From NCBI GenBank assembly GCA_002189035.1, contig CM007989.1:1612001-1676000 (forward strand): DNA of 64,000 bases. Reading direction: 5' to 3'. Within the stretch, counting starts at the first letter, position 1, and each line of letters starts with the position of its first letter. Below, one piece after another: positions 60,545-64,000 of the stretch. Below the pieces are notes generated by a model. The model ran no database searches. It saw only the letters and a list, made by a program, of their open reading frames with translations, and had not been told where the DNA came from. This DNA comes from Utricularia gibba. Lineage: Eukaryota > Streptophyta > Magnoliopsida > Lamiales > Lentibulariaceae. Made by a program: the position numbers and the translations under genes.

Positions 60545-60909
60545 ACACAATCTCCAGTTTTCGGTCGCGCTCGTCACTTCCTAGGCTGCATACGTCGCCG
60601 AACTCCATCTCTCGGTTTCGCAAGGCGGCGGCGCTGCATCATTTCCGGTGATTGATCAGCCTCGTCATCTTGATTGGTAGTTTCTTCTTCGTCTTTTGTT
60701 GGTGATATAGGGTTTTGTGAAAATGTTGCAAGTATGATGGGTCTGATTTCGCGATGAAACTTTAGGGTTTTTAAGGATACTAGGTTTTATGCTTGCTGAT
60801 TATTTTGGTCATATCGTTTTTGTCTGAAAACTGCTGTAATGTGATACATTTCAAATTTGAAAAGGGAAAGAAACAAGCGCTGAGAGGGAATCTACTACAG
60901 TGAGCTTCA

Positions 60910-62463
60910 ATGGCGTTGGCGGGTCGCCGTTGTGTCCAGCTGCTAATCAGGCATTCTCAGTGCTTGAGAAATCTCACTACCGTATCCAACAATCTATTAC
61001 CTTCAGCAAATAGGAGCCACGGGCCTTCCGCCACAATGCCTCTCCACGAGCACTATGTTACCTATGGCCTTCGACCTTACGCATTCCAATTCAACCACCA
61101 TTTTTGTTCGAAGCCTCACGATGAGGATAAAGATGAATCAAGTGAAGGGAAGGGATCTCAGAATGAAGTTAAAAGTGTTGCTGTTTCTGCTGATGGAAAA
61201 GAGAAGGAGGCTGCTGAAATCGGCTACAGAGTCATTGGTCCACTTAAGAAATCAGACCGTGTCTTCAAACGATATCGACCAGTATTTGCTGTAGTCCAGG
61301 TGAGAATCCTCAAGTCATCTTTTTGTTTAATACTCAGGAATGTCATACAATTTGTCCAACTGATTCTAATTGCTTGTTTTCTCTGTATACTACTGTTCAC
61401 TTCGGATAATGTTTCAGATTGGATCCCATCAATTCAAGGTGAGCAATGATGATTGCATTTACACCGAGAAATTGAAGTATTGTGATGTCAATGACAAGGT
61501 CAGTTTTTTCATTCATCTTTGTGGTTTTTAAGAAAATGTGTTTCGTACTTGTTTTCTTATGCACATCATTGTGGATCAAATTGTTTTCATGATCCTGATT
61601 GAACTAAACTGATTGTAGCTTCATTTGATCTAAACCTGGCGTTTCGGTGCCATTTCTCTCCATTTCCAGTTACTGCTTAATAAGGTCCTTTTACTTGGTT
61701 CAAAGACCCAAACAATTATCGGCCGGCCTCTGTTGCCCAATGCAGCTGTCCATGCTGTTGTCGAAGAGCACGTAAGATATCTATAATTCTTTTTGATGAA
61801 AAAATGGTGTGATATCTTTTATGTTACTTGTTGATTTAACTACACCTAACTGCACTTGAGGGTATGCTTTTGTAATCTGTGACAAGGAAAGATGATGCAT
61901 CCAGATGTTGAATTTACTTTGACAGGGAACCCATTGTTTTTTTTTTTTGAAATTTGAAGGAAGCATGGCATTCCTGGTTTTGATTATTTCATGGAATCCC
62001 TGGTTTTTCTCAAATTGAAGGAATTTAGATTCATTAACTGTTCATACATATCTCGACTCTTTGTTTCAAATGGTCCCTAACACTCTGGTTGATTGCTTTT
62101 TAAGATGAAAGCGTGGATTTCTTACTTGTTTCTTATCCATAGGCATTAGATGCAAAGGTGATTGTATTCAAGAAGAAACGACGAAAGAACTATCGAAGGA
62201 AAAACGGTCATAGGCAGGTAACTGAGGGGATATTACAAGACTCATGCCACCTATAACATCAGCACCCTTCTTCCTTGCCATAATCCGCTCACCCCATGTT
62301 GCAGGAACTAACCAAACTAAGGATCACAAGAATTGAAGGAATCGAGGTACCAGAGGACATAAAAACACCTTCAAGGAGTGAGAAGAAGCAAAAGCCAGAA
62401 ACTCTTCCCCATCTGAAAGTCCCTCTTGAAAAGGATGGCCTGGAAGCGCTTTCACCTGCGTAG
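60910..62463 (+). CDS. NFD1: Mitochondrial 50S ribosomal protein L21 (bL21m)
   Basis: Large-subunit protein of the mitochondrial ribosome; in Arabidopsis its loss (nfd1) blocks polar nuclear fusion. Exons are 60910-61299, 61418-61498, 61670-61771, 62143-62217 and 62305-62463; 268 residues. A long Arg/His-rich presequence (MALAGRRCVQLLIRHSQCLR) precedes the L21 core: RYRPVFAVVQIGSHQFKVSN, LLLNKVLLLGSKTQTIIGRP and VVEEHALDAKVIVFKKKRRK with NYRRKNGHRQELTKLRI. A Lys/Pro tail follows. Intact; all junctions GT-AG. Confidence 0.93.
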
Positions 62464-63459
62464 CTAAGAGGTTTCCAGTAAGTCATGTAAGACTTTTTAT
62501 TATGTTACCAAAACTGGAGAGCGACTGCAGATCAATCTCTTCTCTCCTTCAAGATGCCTCTGCAAAGCTTCATTCAGCATACATAATCTTCACGGCTTAA
62601 GACTGGATATCCGCAATTTACGAGAAAGGTATTTGTTATTTTTTTTTTTTGGGATAAATTAGAAAGAAAAATTAAAATGAGTAAAATTTGGGTTTGGAAC
62701 TTAGGAAAAAGGATGGCTTTAAACCTAGATATTGAAATTCCAGCTATTTTAAGAAGAAAGGAGCACATCTGGGGCCCACTCCATGACAAGAAAGTGTAAA
62801 ACCCTTTTTCTTTTCCATTTGCCTTTTGTTTTGTTCCTTTCTAAAACTTGCCATTTTTATTCACAATATTTCATTTTTAGATAATAAAAGAAAGTGACTC
62901 AAAAGGTGCAGCGAGCCAGCTGTTGATGATTAGACTGCTTGATTCGTGATTAAGTGGTTAATTATTTTGTTGGATGAATTTTAATCATTTCTTATATATA
63001 TATTTATATCAAAGACATAAAACAGAAAAAGAAAAATCATTGAATCTGAATGTGGGAAAGTAGCCGCATCGGAATTTTCACTATGCGGCGAATACGTCGG
63101 CAGATGGCCCTTTTTTTTGCTTTCCAGGCAGTGCTGGCGTGGGATGCCCCTCATTGCACGTTCTCCGCGGTCGTACTCCGAAAAAGGGGACAACGGCCCT
63201 CGAATCTCGTATTCGCTAGGGTTTGGAATCGTCAAACCTTGGGCGAAGCTGTTACCCACCTACCGTTGGCTTTCCTTTCTATGTTATATATGGGATATTG
63301 TGCGTGGATCTTTCTCTTTATCCAAACCCTTTTTTGAATTTGCGCTCGTGTCCAAGGTTTCTGCTTCACTCCTGCATTTTGTTTCTACTCAATCTACCTG
63401 CATTGTGAGGTTATTTTCGGACTGGGTTTGTTATTTTGTCGACGGGTAATCAGGCCGAT
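62464..63459. other. Spacer before the CHY/RING gene
   Basis: 3' end of bL21m, an AT-rich stretch around 62880-63050, then the leader of the next gene (about 63050-63459). Open frames in the leader look incidental. Confidence 0.5.
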
Positions 63460-63911
63460 ATGGAGGAGAAATATGGGTATGCGTGATTTCTTTCGATCTA
63501 ATTCTGCTTTGTTTTGGGCGATGGAGCTGTTGATTTATTGTTGGTGTGGCGAAATTTCAGCTGCTCGCATTATCGGAGAAGGTGCAAGATCGTAGCCCCT
63601 TGTTGTGAAGAAACGTTTGACTGCAGGCACTGCCACAATGATGCAAAGGTAGCTGCTGTGCCTTAAGGGAGTGCATGAAACCGGAAAAAGAATGAACTAA
63701 AGATTCCTTAACCTTTTACTGCAGAATTCTTTAGAAGTAGATCCACTCGACAGGCATGATATCCCTCGTCATGAAATAAAAAAGGCATGTTTGCAATTTC
63801 AAGAATCTATGTTGTTCTTTCTATGGTTGCATCAATGGGTGATGTTTACTCGTTCCCTTTTCTCTGACGTGCTCTCAGATCATCTGCACCATGTGTGACA
63901 CCAAACAGGAT
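63460..63911 (+). CDS. CHY-zinc-finger RING ubiquitin ligase, 5' part (runs off the window)
   Basis: E3 ubiquitin ligase of the RZFP34/CHYR1/MIEL1 group (CHY, CTCHY and RING fingers), linked to ABA and defence signalling. Visible exons are 63460-63476, 63561-63648, 63725-63784 and 63879-63911, giving the first 66 residues. They read [20 protein letters not shown] then [15 protein letters not shown], the start of the CHY finger, then [20 protein letters not shown] and [11 protein letters not shown]. Intron 3 uses a GC donor (AAG|GCATGT). The next exon would begin exactly after the window's last base, since 63998-64000 is an acceptor CAG. The CTCHY and RING parts are outside. Confidence 0.87.
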
Positions 63912-64000
63912 GTGAGTTCCAATTTTTATTCAAGATTGTGAAATCTGCGCATGGTCTTGCTAGTATTTCGATGATACAGTTACCCAATATTCTACTGCAG

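Larger units (their letters stand above)
59527..60909. other. Divergent promoter region, ZAT-like and bL21m
   Basis: AT-rich between 59870 and 60480, then a GC-richer bL21m promoter and leader; a leader intron is possible near 60680-60895. No gene. Confidence 0.5.

Noticed and set aside
63050-63449. Overlapping open frames upstream of the CHY/RING gene
   Set aside because: Three frames open at once in a leader region, without family similarity; upstream ORFs at most.

Overview
The window is nuclear DNA of a flowering plant, very probably a eudicot. Genes carry short GT-AG introns, sit on both strands about one per 2-2.5 kb, and are separated by AT-rich spacers. The families are plant-specific: TOC159, an SPX-RING ligase of the NLA type, EID1, OEP16-4, LEA5/SAG21, a UGT with a PSPG box, a ZAT-type zinc finger and an LRR-XII receptor kinase. 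I cannot name the species. I see no intact transposon, rRNA, tRNA or CRISPR array. There is one small MITE and one decayed Copia fragment.

Layout. 0-8 kb: 3' end of an unidentified gene (+), a MITE, ATG18a (+), TOC159 (-). 8.6-21.7 kb: thiamin pyrophosphokinase (+), LSM4 (+), 5-oxoprolinase (+), NOP16 (+), NLA (-). 23.8-30 kb: EID1 (-), complex I subunit NDUFS5 (-), a monoacylglycerol-lipase-like hydrolase (-). 31.9-39.2 kb: LRR-XII receptor kinase (+), Copia relic (-), OEP16-4 (-), U1A (-). 39.9-51.1 kb: tandem LEA5 pair (+), RPL18 (+), SEC15B (-), a PMEI-domain protein (+), a poly(A)-binding protein (-). 52.7-64 kb: UGT73-type glycosyltransferase (-), FluG-like amidohydrolase (+), ZAT-type zinc finger (-), mitochondrial L21 (+), and the 5' part of a CHY/RING ubiquitin ligase (+) that leaves the window at an intron acceptor.

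Most genes are unrelated housekeeping functions: autophagy, plastid import, thiamin, splicing, glutathione turnover, ribosomes, exocytosis. Promoters of several translation or organelle genes carry clustered TGGGCC/T (site II) elements, and RPL18 also has a telo-box. I found no convincing undescribed multi-gene system.

The most striking observation concerns sequence quality. Six otherwise normal genes (ATG18a, TPK, LSM4, EID1, the receptor kinase, SEC15B) contain eight apparent frameshifts. Every one is repaired by adding a single base, and seven of the eight lie at or beside a short G/C run. The other genes, including the 3.7-kb TOC159 and 3.8-kb OXP1 frames, are intact. Systematic one-base deletions in the assembly explain this better than six pseudogenes. 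Genes are annotated with their likely real extents and the breaks are noted.
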